A stretch of DNA of 64,000 nucleotides from Vandiemenella viatica (GCA_031002005.1 CM061914.1:11146148-11210147); one strand, 5' to 3'. Shown: positions 34,056-43,820, counted from the first letter of the stretch. Notes: a model not told the origin generated them from the sequence alone. Program-made: numbers and translations.

Positions 34056-34907
34056 ACTTGTTGGTTGAGGATACGTCGGCTGTGATACACTGGCTAGTCA
34101 TGTAGGTGGTGTTCACAAAATTAAGTATCCTAGAGCTTTATTTTCCACTGTGCAAGCCAAATATTGAATCTTGTCATCAATGACCTGAATGATGCAGTTA
34201 AGCAAGATGCTGCTGGGATGACAAAGAACATCATAATTCATTTAGAAAGAGAATATTGTGGTGAAATAAAATTCGAAATATACCTCCCTGTTGTGAACAG
34301 CAAAGTACAAGAGTATAAGAAAATTTTCTACTAACTTTATTACTATTGTACGAGTTTTAAAAGAGCTTTCACAGAAGGCACCAAAATTGATATCGAAAAC
34401 CAAAGGATATCAGCTCCACACGACTGCGACAACTCGGACATACAGTGTGACATTATTAGTGATTGTTGCCTATTTCACCAAACTTGAGCTCGTGTACAAC
34501 CAATTACAACAAGTAAATATGAATATAAAGACAATACACGATCACATAAATATTCACCATTATAATTCCACAATGTAGTTCGCCATTATTTTAGAGAAAG
34601 TTCGAAAAAATTGCAAAGAAGTGAATATCGAATATAAACATCCTCAGATAGTGACAAGACAAACCTACTGATCAAAATCAACCCTCTCAAAATAAAGAAG
34701 AATTCTTCAAAATATCTATCCTAATCCCATATTTAGACTCCATTATTTCTTCTCCGAGAATATGATTTTCTTCTACACATAAAATAATTTTCATTTTTAC
34801 AGGTGCACCCAAAAAATATAAGAAATTGGGGCAAACATTCATTTTTAGCCTTAGCCGAATATATAAACAATCTTTATGGATGGTTTATTGCCGAGCCTAC
34901 CATATGG

Positions 34908-35165
34908 TATGATTATTTTTTTTTTACTTATGATTTTACCCCTCGTTGACATCGAGGTCATTAGAGGGGGAAAGGACTGGGGACAAGGAACAGGAAGGAA
35001 TTTGGCCATGACCTTTTGAAGGAAGCATGCTGACATTCGCCTGGAGTGATCTGGGGAAACCATGGACAATCCAAATCTAGATGCCCAGACAGGGATTCGA
35101 ACCACTGTCCTCCCGAATGAGAGGTCAAAGCGTTAACCGCTCACCCACCACACTCGACCCATGGT
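34908..35165 (-). mobile_element. SINE (family B) inserted in hAT relic
   Basis: On the minus strand: 'gtgagcggttaacgctttga' (box A) and GTGGTTCGAATCCCTGTC (box B), then 'ggtcatggccaaattccttc', 'cctctaatgacctcgatgtc' and an A-rich tail. Flanks resemble each other ('ccatatggta' and 'cccatggtac'), probably an eroded target duplication. Confidence 0.8.
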
Positions 35166-35374
35166 ACGAGATGTTCCAAACAGGTGAAGTGAGTGATGCG
35201 GCCTTAAATGAATCCCTTATTGAATACGCACATTTGATTGCTCGGGCCACCCCATTTTACCCATCGCAGTGGTGTGCGAGGCAATCAAGATTGAACAGTC
35301 GTCTAGTAGTACGTAGGAGGACACTGATTTTATTTATAAGGTGTTGGACAAATATGGCAACAACCTAGATGCAT

Positions 35375-36240
35375 TAAGTTATTATTCAAACAGAGAATTT
35401 AATAACAAAGTTTTTATTTCTTATTTTTTTTTTCTGTTTATTTCCTTCCATGGCAGGGGGGAGTGAAAGAGCACCCCCTCGCACCCTCCTCCCGGCACCT
35501 GTGAGCTACCAGCTATGACCTTCATGAAGTACCCACCTTCATTACATTGGATTTCCAGAAACTATGGAGACTGAAGAGGTGATTATTCACAAGGTCTCAG
35601 AATGGTGCCTAGGGCCACTTAGCCAAGGAGAGGTAGAGTGGCACTGGCAACTACAGTGCAAAGTCCCATGAAGACAACTGGGATCACCTTAAACCATCAT
35701 AAAAATAGAACCCTCATGGGAAGCAGTTTTGGCTTACATATTGATGTTCACACTTCATAGAATTGAGGTACAAAAAAAGATTTGATAAAATGTTTGGTCT
35801 TTTCCTTTAGCATAAAACTATTATGCAAATGTGCTTCCCATTGAGAATTATAGATTCATTATAGTTCTTCAAGTTATAAAAGTTTTTGTTTCAAAAGGAT
35901 TCCAATGATTATCATGGTAAGCAAAATGTAATGTTACTGACATTTATGGTTAATTATAGCCACAGATTTTAAGACTATACTTTAAATATTTTTACAATGT
36001 CTGTATTGTTAGTAGGCAAGAATACAAAATTAATTCTTTTTTTAAGTTTCTTTTTCATATACTACATGCTTAATTCACATTAGTGTTGTAGTAATTGTGA
36101 TTAATTAAAGCACGAGACCATGGATTTAAATCGAAACATATCAATAAAGTAACTGTTTCTTGGTATCATTTTCCTTTTAATATTTTAAATAAAAGTTACA
36201 AATTTGAATCTTAAAAAATAAGTATAGATTATTATTTTTT
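35375..36240. other. Intergenic, nothing recognised
   Basis: AT-rich; 35,450-35,690 is somewhat GC-richer, but no element could be named. Confidence 0.3.
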
Positions 36241-36244
36241 TTTA

Positions 36245-37865
36245 TTATTGCAGCTATATCGATCCTTTTTTCAGGATGTAGCCTCTTTAAGCCTAATGAG
36301 CTATATATTAGAATTTAATTCTACATAGTGTTGCTGTAGTTCTTTCCAGGCCGATCGATCCTGAGCCGCCCTCTTCCAGTTCACGCCTGTAACTCGACGT
36401 ATATCCTTATCCCAGCGATCCGGGGGTCTTCCTCTTGCTCTTTTCAGGTTTCTTGGTATCCAGTCCAGCACTACCGTAGTCCATATTTCATCTCTTTTGC
36501 GAGCAACATGACCGGCCCATTGCCATTTTTGGGTCATGACTCTTTTTAAGATGTCTGTTACTTTAGTTATTGAACGGATGTGCACAGCCCTTTTCCTGTC
36601 TCTTCTTGTAAACACTAGCATTGCTCTTTCCATACTTCGCTGGGCAGTTCTCAGTTTTTGCTTCGTGTGACTATTTAGGGTCCAAGTCTGGCAGGCATAT
36701 GTGAGGACCGGTAATACACATTGTTCAAATACCTGTTTTTTAAGATGTATTGGCATGTTCGATTTAAAAACTATGGAATTTCTTCCATATGCTCTCCAGC
36801 CCAGCTTTATCCGTCTGTAGATCTCAGGCTTTGAGTCACCATTCATATTGATCAGTTGGCCAAGATAGATGTACTGATCTACGAACTCAATACCAGAATC
36901 TTTCATGTCCGCCTTGTCTTTATCTTTTTCTGCCCATTTGTTTTGCATGATTTTGCTTTTTGATATATTTATTTTAAGGCCCACTTCACTGCACGCTGTC
37001 TCTAGTTCATTTATCAGTTCTTTGAGCTCTTCCAGACTGTTTGAGAGTAAAACTATATCATCAGCGAATCTTAAGTTGTTGAGATTTCTTCCATTTATTC
37101 TCAAACCTCGGTTTTGCCATTGGATTTTTGACATTGCCAACTCTAGGACTGATGTGAATAGCTTGGGGGATATAGAGTCTCCTTGTTTTACCCCTCTTTC
37201 TACTGGGAACTCTTTGGTGACTTCAGCGATGTTGACAAAAGCAGTGGAAGTGGTGTAGATGTTGTACAGTAAGTCAATATAGCCGGGATTCACTCCTTGT
37301 TCTAAAAGGGCTTGCATGATTGCAGAGTGATGGACTGAATCAAAAGCTTTTTCAAAATCGATAAAGGCCAAACAGAGGGGCATCTGGTATTCATTTGCTC
37401 GACTTATTACTTCGTTGATGACTTGGATGTGATCTACTGTGCTGAATCCTGACCTAAAACCAGCCTGTTCAATTGGTTGCGCTGTGTCCAAGGTGGAACT
37501 GATGCGGTTATTGATTACCTTTGTAAACACTTTGTATATGACAGGAAGAAGGCTGATGGGGCGGTAGTTTTTAATATTGTAACGACTGCCCTTTTTGTAT
37601 AGCAACACAATCATTGCTTTGTTCCAGCTGGATGGGATATTTCTCTCTTCGAGGCATTGTGAAAACACCTTAGCTAGGTGTCTGTAAGTTTCTTCTCCAG
37701 TCAATTGGAGTACATCAATAGACAGGCCGTCATAACCACTAGCTGATCCTTTTTTCATTTCGTACACTGCCCTTCTAACTTCATATGGGAGGACTTCAGG
37801 AATTGGTGAGTCTGGGCTTGATGTCATTAAAGGATTTTCATCTTGCTTGCTGTATAAGGACTGAT
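36245..37865 (-). mobile_element. RTE-like LINE, 5'-truncated, young-looking
   Basis: The element runs from a 5' truncation at about 37,865 to an A/T-rich simple tail ('aataataaaaaaaaataata' on minus) at 36,230-36,250. The reading frame is open throughout and continues a few codons upstream of the first ATG, showing that the truncation cut into ORF2. Confidence 0.88.
36301..37827 (-). CDS. Intact reverse transcriptase part of RTE-like ORF2 (508 aa)
   Basis: Palm and fingers: NYRPISLLPVIYKVFTKVIN (~101-120), QAGFRSGFSTVDHI (~140), AFIDFEKAFDSVHH with the first catalytic D (~166-179), GVKQGDSISPKLF (~226), LRFADDIVLLS with the catalytic DD (~262-272), then YLGQLINMNGD, the thumb and a long basic C-terminus (RARGRPPDRWDKDI, then RSAWKELQQHYVELN). 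The AP-endonuclease is absent because of 5' truncation, so it is not autonomous. No stop or frameshift within 508 codons indicates a recent insertion. Start given is the first ATG, which is not the native start. Confidence 0.92.
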   Translation of the reverse strand: MTSSPDSPIPEVLPYEVRRAVYEMKKGSASGYDGLSIDVLQLTGEETYRHLAKVFSQCLEERNIPSSWNKAMIVLLYKKGSRYNIKNYRPISLLPVIYKVFTKVINNRISSTLDTAQPIEQAGFRSGFSTVDHIQVINEVISRANEYQMPLCLAFIDFEKAFDSVHHSAIMQALLEQGVNPGYIDLLYNIYTTSTAFVNIAEVTKEFPVERGVKQGDSISPKLFTSVLELAMSKIQWQNRGLRINGRNLNNLRFADDIVLLSNSLEELKELINELETACSEVGLKINISKSKIMQNKWAEKDKDKADMKDSGIEFVDQYIYLGQLINMNGDSKPEIYRRIKLGWRAYGRNSIVFKSNMPIHLKKQVFEQCVLPVLTYACQTWTLNSHTKQKLRTAQRSMERAMLVFTRRDRKRAVHIRSITKVTDILKRVMTQKWQWAGHVARKRDEIWTTVVLDWIPRNLKRARGRPPDRWDKDIRRVTGVNWKRAAQDRSAWKELQQHYVELNSNI

Positions 37866-37869
37866 AGTA

Positions 37870-38505
37870 TCAGGAGGAAAGTAACAAACACATTTTCTGA
37901 AAATGTGATTGTCTTTGTGTGTTCATCGCTGTCCTTCCTTATATACAGTACCTAACAGCATTTTCACTCTCATTATTACAGCAAACTTCAATCTTACAAA
38001 GAATCATAATGATGTAGTATGGTCCTCAGTTAATATCATCGTTTAATGATATAAGATACAAACTAGAAGACTCATGCGAAAATTTTGTGAACCAAATACG
38101 ATGACTAGTGAGGTTGAATGGTTCTAATATAATTAAATGTAGAACTGCACTTTTGTAACAAATTTTTATTTGTTTGGTATAATAGGTACACATCAAAATA
38201 CTTACAACATATTACGAAACAGATAGGAAACTTTAAAACACACTGCATGTACGACAAACTGTTACTGACCTTAACAGAATACAAACAACCTGAACAAACT
38301 GCACACAGCATATCAACATCTCTGTAATATGTGTTCCTGCAAGAATAAAATGTTTACATTGGAATTGTATAGCAAACCAAAAATGTTTCCGTAACAGAAA
38401 ACAATATCCGAAAAGCTACTTATTGTATAAACAAAATGTTTATTGACATTTCTGTGATATCTGCTGCTGCAGTATAGGGACTTGGCTCTGAACTGTCTCA
38501 TAAGC
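37870..38505. other. Intergenic, nothing recognised
   Basis: No coding, RNA or repeat feature that I can support before the satellite begins. Confidence 0.35.
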
Positions 38506-39218
38506 ATGACCTCTTTAAGCATCAAATTCTGAAAAATTCGTTCTTAATTTATGATTTTAACTAATGGAGAACTTAATCTTTAAAACGATATTTTGTTTGT
38601 CAAATTCAGTTAGGTATCGAAGGAGATAGATGGCTCGTAATTAAAGAAAAAAATATGCTGTAGAAATTATTGATACTTTTGTCCTTTAAGGATCAAATTC
38701 CAAAAAATTCATTTTTTAAAATATGGTGTGACCATAGCGGACACCTTCATCTTTAAAATGATAACTCTTATTGATTTCGGTTAGGCATCAAATGAGGTAA
38801 AAAAAAAAATGTCTTAGAAATGATGATATTTTTGCCCCTTAAGGGTTGAATGTAGAGAAAGTTCTGTCTTAAAATATGATGTGATCAAAGCAGATACTTT
38901 AATCTTTAAAATGATACCTCATTTAACGATATTGGTTAAGTGTCAAGGGAGATAAATGGCTCATGACAGAAAAATGTGTAGAAATATTAATACTGTTGCC
39001 CTTCAATGGTCCAGTTTAGAAACATTCCTTTCTTTAAATATGGTTTAACGAAATCGAAGACATTATGAAGACCTCAGTGTTAAATTAACTCGTTTATCAA
39101 TTTTTTTAATTATCAAGGGAGATAAATGACAGACACAAAAAGACGTATGAGTGGAGACTTTCGCGGCGTAGTGATGAAATATAATCTTCACGGGTGTTCA
39201 GCCGGATGGTGTCAAAGT

Positions 39219-39263
39219 AACACGACGTTTCGACAGCAAGCTCTGCTGTCCTCATCAGGTGTC
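39219..39263 (-). ncRNA. Candidate hammerhead ribozyme (PLE type)
   Basis: On the minus strand: GACAC-CTGATGA, a stem-loop GGACAGCAGAGCTTGCTGTC (stem II, 7 bp), then GAAACGTC and GTGTT. GACAC can pair with GTGTT (stem I); ACGT in GAAACGTC is self-complementary, so stem III would form between two copies, as in dimeric hammerheads. Predicted cleavage is after GTC. All invariant core positions (CTGATGA, GAAA, UC at the cleavage site) are present. Confidence 0.7.
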
Positions 39264-39337
39264 GGTGTCTGCTGGCTGTCGTAAGCTGGCAGTCAGTCGA
39301 CACGGTGACAGCCAGCTTACGACAGCCAGCAGACACC

Positions 39338-39382
39338 GATACCTGATGAGGACAGCAGAGCTTGCTGTCGAAACGTCGTGTT
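39338..39382 (+). ncRNA. Candidate hammerhead ribozyme (PLE type), inverted partner
   Basis: Same layout as the minus-strand copy at 39,219-39,263: GATAC-CTGATGA (CTGATGA at 39,343-39,349), identical stem II, GAAACGTC at 39,370-39,377, and GTGTT at 39,378-39,382 pairing with GATAC through one or two G-U pairs. Confidence 0.7.
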
Positions 39383-40034
39383 ACTTTGACACCATCTGGC
39401 TGAACACCCGTGAAGATTATATTTCACAAAAAGATGTATTTTAGAAATACTGATATTTTTGCCTTTTAAGGGTTCAATTAAAAAAAAATCCATTCTTAAA
39501 ATATGATTTGACCACAGTGAAGAACTTAATCTTTAGAATGATCCCTCATTTAACTATTTCGGTTGGATACAATTGGAGATAAATGGCTCGTGACACAAAA
39601 ATGCATTGAAGACCATTTATACTTTTTCCCTTTAAGGGTTGAATCCCAAATAAATTCTTTCTTAATATATGATATCATCAAAGCTGAGACATTACTCTCC
39701 ATAATCCTACTTCATTTATCAATTTCAGTTAGGTATCCAGGGAGATAAGTGGCTCGAGGCACAAAAAACACATTTTACAAATATTGACATTATTGCCCTT
39801 TAAGGGTCAAATTATGAAAAATTCCTTTCTTAAAATATAATGTGACCACAGCGGTGATCTTAATCTTTAATATGATACCTCATTTATCTATATCGGTTAG
39901 ATATCAATGGAGATAATTGGCTCGTGACACAAATAAAAGTGTTGAAGAAATATTATACTTTTGCCCTTTAAGGGTCGAATTCCAAGAAATTCATTTTTAA
40001 AATATGACTAGGCCAAAGTGGAGACCTTGTCAAA

Positions 40035-40440
40035 CAACTGTGAAAATTATATATACTGTTTATAACATGTTTGACTTGATAGTTTTTTTTGTTTGTTTTT
40101 TGTTCGATATTTCACTAAGAAAATTGTTATTTACCTATGGAAAGGTGTAATCGGACTTCGTTTTGATGTACTTTGGTCGCCACCATTGGATAGTTCGGGA
40201 ATATTACGTGCACTTCGTAGAAAATAAAATAAACACTCCGTTTTCATAAATACATGAATACATTTATTCTGCTAGTTCCTTAAGTGTACTAATTTCCGAC
40301 CACCAATGGAAAATAAAATGTTAACACTATTATACACTTCACAGTAACATTTATCCGAAGATTGCAATTCGTTAGAGTGGTAAGTGACTTGCAAGCACTT
40401 AATGTAATATAACTTCCAACTGTTCGTCCTACACCGTCTG
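40035..40440. other. Spacer between satellite and gag-only element
   Basis: Non-satellite AT-rich sequence; nothing recognised. Its counterpart on the far side of the insertion is 43,139-43,630. Confidence 0.35.
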
Positions 40441-40443
40441 TTC

Positions 40444-40454
40444 TTAATGCTCGT
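40444..40454. repeat. Target-site duplication, left copy
   Basis: TTAATGCTCGT, identical to 43,128-43,138, immediately followed by a (GTT)n run, which is the (CAA/AAC)n 3' tail of the minus-strand element. Confidence 0.85.
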
Positions 40455-40558
40455 TGTTGTTGTTGTTGTTGTTGTTTTTGTGGCTTTAGGGCGCGTCGAC
40501 AGCGAGGTCATTAGCGCCCTAACAATGACCAGCTAACACTTTAGCTAAAAATAAAACT

Positions 40559-41290
40559 AAAATGCCATCTGCATGGTCGACTGTAAAAGGGTCGGCCATA
40601 CAGACAGCAAATAAAATAATTCACAAAAATAAAACATGGCCTCAAAAGGGCCACCACGACCCAAGACCAAAAAACACCTGGATGGCTGTAAAGGGGCCGA
40701 ACAAGTTCACAAGATAATTAAAAACACTACATTTCTCGCTGGCTGTATAGTGGCCAGCGAGACAGGAATTATAAAGATATAAAAAATAAAAACCAATGCG
40801 AATCGATGGGTGGCTGTAAAGAGGCCACCCATAAATCTTAAAACTAGGCCGATTTGCCTAAAAATGTTAGGCACTAGACCGGCCAATACACAAAATATTA
40901 AAGCGCTCGCCACACTGTTGATCTCGGTGTTAAAATTGTTGCTTTAGGATAACCCACAGCGGGGTCAATAGCGCCCTAAAAATTGCCAGCTTTTATCGTG
41001 GCTTAAGAATAAACTAAAATACCATCTGCATGGTCGACTGTAAAGGGGTCGGCCATACAGACAGCAAATAAAACAAATCATAAAATCTGACGTGGCTTAA
41101 AGGAGCCACCAGAACTTAACGGTACGACTCCTGGATGCCTCTAAAGAGGCCACACAGGTTCAAACGATTATTTAAAAAACTACATGTCTCACCGGCTGTA
41201 TAGTGGAAAGCGAGACATGAGTTGTAACAGTATAAAAAATAGAATCAAAGTATATGGATGGGTGGCTGTAAAGAGGCCACCCATCCATCA
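40559..41290 (-). repeat. Two tandem ~465-bp 3'UTR units, each with about four small hairpins
   Basis: 'ccatctgcatggtcgactgt' recurs at 40,565 and 41,023. Within each unit come hairpins with a shared loop: gggtggc-TGTAAAGA-ggccaccc (40,809 and 41,260), ggtcga-CTGTAAAGG-ggtcggcc (40,574 and 41,032), and weaker ones built on 'ggatggctgtaaagggg' and 'ccggctgtatagtgg'. Repeated hairpins near a LINE 3' end are candidate reverse-transcriptase recognition structures. Confidence 0.65.
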
Positions 41291-41292
41291 TC

Positions 41293-42720
41293 CTACCGGT
41301 TTAGTTTCACCCGCCCGGGTTCGGGTGGGTCTTTGGTAACTGCCTGCTGAGGAATGAGACCAGGCTCGTCCACCAGCATTTCAGTTTCTTCTGGCTCCGA
41401 AGAAACACACATCTCCGACTCAGAAAACTCACTAAAAACCTCTTTGGCTTTTTTCTTCCTCGTCCTCTTTGGTTTGTTTTCCCTACAACCAGGTAACCTG
41501 GGAGGGGATGGAGAGGGTGATTTCACAAACTGAGTTGGGTCCGTCTGCCGAAACTTCGGGCCCCGAATCTTTTGATCACCTCTGTTTGCATTGGAAGAAG
41601 ATGATGCGTTTACGGGCACTGCACGTGGAGGAATAGGAGGTGGAGTGGATTTAACTGCCGCTGTTGCTGGTGGAACAATTACTGCTGCTGCTGGTGTGGT
41701 CGAGGTCGCAGACGTGCTGCTACCGACGTCCACGGTCTTAGGCGTAACGACCTTAGCGGGTTTGGCACCGCATCTGCACTGACATGAGCACGTAGTGCTT
41801 GTGCCCATGTCTGCAAAGGACGTCTGGGTAGCAACACTCTGCTTCCTGACGGGAGCTGAAGCCATCTTAGCAAAACTAGTTCCGAAAATTGGAGCGGCGA
41901 GCGACTTGGCCCTCTTTTTAGCTTCCCCATAGGGAATCCGCTCTTTGGTCTTCAGCTCCTGTATCTTGCGCTCTTCAAGATACACTTGACACTCTCTACT
42001 CCAGGCCGGGTGCGATCCGGAGCAGTTGACGCACACCTGTGGTAGCGTACAACTGGCACCCGGCTCATGTGCCCCCTTGCCGCAATTCCCACAGGTGGGG
42101 TTGCCCTTACACGACGCCGTCGTATGTCCGAACCGCTGACACTGATAACAGCGCATCCGGTCCGGAACATACGGGCGGACATTCAGGTTTAGATACCCGG
42201 CCTTAATATTCTTGGGCAATATTGGAGTGTCAAACGTCAGGACGAAGGTGGCAGTCTTTTCAACACTGCCATTCACCCTTCGCGTGATCTGACGTACCTC
42301 GACCACTTTCTCAGTTTTCCACTCATTCAGAAGCTCGTCTGTCCCTAAATCCATGACATCACGACAGGTGACTACGCCTTTACTGGAATTTAGGGACTTA
42401 TGGAGTTCGCATTTTACGGCGAACTCCCCGAGCTTCTGACAATTCAGCAGTTTGGTAGCCTGCTTACTGTTGGTTGTTTCCAGCAGCAGCGTCCCATTCC
42501 TCAGTTTTTTAACATTATTAAGGGTACCAACTAAACCCTCTAGACCCTTTGAAATATAGAAGGGTGACACCTTCTCAAATGTTCCTTCTATCCTTTCCAT
42601 TATTACAAAAGCGTTCGCTAACGAACATTCTTTTCTGTTACTTTCACTTTCAGGAGCGGGGGGGCTATCAACCCTCACCCGCTTCTTAGAACTGGGTGTA
42701 TTTATATTAGCCTGCGGCAC
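41293..42720 (-). CDS. LINE ORF1 / gag-like nucleic-acid-binding protein (475 aa), intact
   Basis: The basic N-terminus (SSKKRVRVDSPPAP) is followed by an RRM-like or PRE_C2HC-like region (~35-185) containing ISKGLEGLVGTLNNVKKLR, FDTPILPKNIKAGYLNLNVR. Three CCHC knuckles lie at ~191-245: C-x2-C-x4-H-x4-C (CYQCQRFGHTTASC), C-x2-C-x4-H-x5-C, and C-x2-C-x3-H-x6-C. A proline/serine-rich low-complexity tail follows (TPPPIPPRAVPVNASSSS, SPSPSPPRLPG) with a KRTRKKKAK basic patch and an acidic end. This is Jockey/I-type ORF1 architecture; such proteins coat the element RNA. The frame is undamaged over 475 codons. The first ATG is used; a GC-rich leader precedes it. Confidence 0.88.
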   Translation of the reverse strand: MPQANINTPSSKKRVRVDSPPAPESESNRKECSLANAFVIMERIEGTFEKVSPFYISKGLEGLVGTLNNVKKLRNGTLLLETTNSKQATKLLNCQKLGEFAVKCELHKSLNSSKGVVTCRDVMDLGTDELLNEWKTEKVVEVRQITRRVNGSVEKTATFVLTFDTPILPKNIKAGYLNLNVRPYVPDRMRCYQCQRFGHTTASCKGNPTCGNCGKGAHEPGASCTLPQVCVNCSGSHPAWSRECQVYLEERKIQELKTKERIPYGEAKKRAKSLAAPIFGTSFAKMASAPVRKQSVATQTSFADMGTSTTCSCQCRCGAKPAKVVTPKTVDVGSSTSATSTTPAAAVIVPPATAAVKSTPPPIPPRAVPVNASSSSNANRGDQKIRGPKFRQTDPTQFVKSPSPSPPRLPGCRENKPKRTRKKKAKEVFSEFSESEMCVSSEPEETEMLVDEPGLIPQQAVTKDPPEPGRVKLNR

Positions 42721-43127
42721 ACCCGTACCGCAGGGTTTTGTGGTTTTATTGGAAGACTTCGTTTTGGTCCCACGAGTAAAACCAGTTTAAAAAGAAGCGC
42801 TAATACAACAGGGGTGCGCAGGTGCCCCTGAGGTTGCACGTTATCGAGTGATCTGCCTCTCACCCATGCACCTCCTCGGCACGTGTCCGACCTTGAGGTT
42901 AAGGGGTTTTTTATAGAGGTTTGTACCTTCCTCACGATCCGGGCGATGAAGCCAAGATCCCCGTTCTCCTAGGCACACAACGTTCCACCGCCACGCCCTA
43001 CGGTGGTCGTTGAAGCATGGTAGGAGTTTACGGTGTGGGAAACTTGCGGCGCTCACAAGTTTCCAGCTCGGGCACCGCGGGTTCGCCAAACCCATACCTG
43101 GCATTTGCATACCAGGCCCCTGCGGGG

Positions 43128-43138
43128 TTAATGCTCGT
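43128..43138. repeat. Target-site duplication, right copy
   Basis: TTAATGCTCGT, matching 40,444-40,454 exactly. It borders the GC-rich 5' end of the gag-only element. Confidence 0.85.
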
Positions 43139-43630
43139 AACGGCTAAATAAACAGTCTTTACCACGTGGAAAGTCACTCCTTGAGTTCACTAATCTCCTT
43201 GAGTAATGAATATTGCCAAATTGATTTCACATTAGCAGCCACGGGCAATTATAAACACGGAATAATCACGCCGAAATCCGTCGTACACATATGCAGTACC
43301 GCGTACACTTACTCAAACCAAAATTCATATGTTTGGTCTCTGACAACTAACACAGGCGTAAAATATGCATTACGTAGTTAAATCGGGTTAAACACTCAAC
43401 ACTGATTTTATGTATATACCCGTTAAACCATTAAGAGCACAACTTAAAACACATTTTTTTTTGTTATGCCATGTGTCTACTTCAACACTCGCTGAAAAAC
43501 AAAACAAACTATCTCTGACCTACTACAGCTATTTGTTCAGAGATAACTATATCATCGACTACATTAAAACACTTTCAATTAATTTCTAAAATTTAAAGGA
43601 GGGCGGTTTTGTACACTGTATTGTGACAAC
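43139..43630. other. Spacer, nothing recognised
   Basis: AT-rich non-satellite sequence between the gag-only element and the next satellite unit. Confidence 0.35.
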
Positions 43631-43634
43631 CTTA

Positions 43635-43820
43635 GTTTCTAAAATAATACCTCATTTCTCGATTTTGTTTAGATGTTAATGGAGATAAATAGCTCGTGAA
43701 AAAAAAAAAAAAAAAGATATGTTATGGATATAATGAAATTTTTCCCTTTAAGGGCCGAATTATGAAAAATTCCTTTCTTAAAATATAATGAGACAACGAC
43801 GGAGACTTTAATCTTTAAAA
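43635..43820. repeat. ~165-bp satellite, one unit interrupted by a LINE
   Basis: 'ataatacctcatttctcgat', 'gttaatggagataaatagctc', 'ccctttaagggccgaattat' and 'ggagactttaatctttaaaatg' are satellite blocks. The unit stops mid-repeat at 43,820, where LINE sequence begins, and continues at about 46,605. Confidence 0.85.

Larger units (their letters stand above)
33410..35370 (+). mobile_element. hAT transposase relic, ZMYM1-like, interrupted twice
   Basis: 33,420-33,870 reads AIEENRVKFRSVVSKILFCG, QHDLPLRRKVEEGS, then AVLADETANISGTEQL and REDFLGYM, the region around the first catalytic aspartate of ZMYM1-type hAT transposases. After a CR1 3'-end insertion (33,897-34,055) it continues with decayed sequence, including VNIEYKHPQIVTRQTY near 34,625-34,670. 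35,165-35,290 resumes with YEMFQTGEVSDAALNESLIE beyond a SINE. Multiple stops are present. Some such transposases have been domesticated in animals; this copy is not a candidate because it is broken. Confidence 0.65.
39149..39424. mobile_element. Inverted pair of Penelope-like element tails with target duplication
   Basis: Two copies of a PLE 3'/terminal segment lie tail-out in inverted orientation around 39,291. Both contain 'acaccatctggctgaacac'-type sequence, a hammerhead core and a short coding-like remnant (AELAVETSCYFDT, LNTREDYIS). CACAAAAAGACGTAT at 39,134-39,148 returns as cacaaaaagatgtat at 39,425-39,439 (one mismatch in 15), a target-site duplication within a satellite unit. PLE insertions are known to carry partial terminal repeats and inverted arrangements. 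Confidence 0.75.
38510..40030. repeat. ~165-bp satellite array, interrupted by PLE-derived insert
   Basis: 'cctttaaggg(t)' anchors occur near 38,685, 38,838, 39,002, 39,467, 39,630, 39,797 and 39,963, so spacing is about 165 bases once the 276-bp insert (39,149-39,424) is removed. Each unit has 'aaaatatgatgtgaccaaag', 'atgatacctcatttatc', 'ggttaggtatcaagggagat' and 'aaatggctcgtgacacaaaa' blocks. Copies differ by roughly a tenth to a fifth by eye. Confidence 0.9.
40455..43127 (-). mobile_element. Gag-only (HAL1-like) non-LTR element with perfect target duplication
   Basis: A complete 2,673-bp insertion bounded by an 11-bp direct repeat. Reading on minus: a GC-rich 5' region of about 400 bases, one ORF (42,720-41,293), a 3' region of about 830 bases with two ~465-bp tandem units of small hairpins, and a (AAC)n tail. 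There is no reverse transcriptase or endonuclease. The layout resembles mammalian HAL1, an ORF1-only LINE derivative mobilised by a partner. Confidence 0.8.

Noticed and set aside
40272..40511. Threonine-repeat ORF on minus
   Set aside because: It is the translation of the (AAC)n tail of the gag-only element running into flanking DNA.
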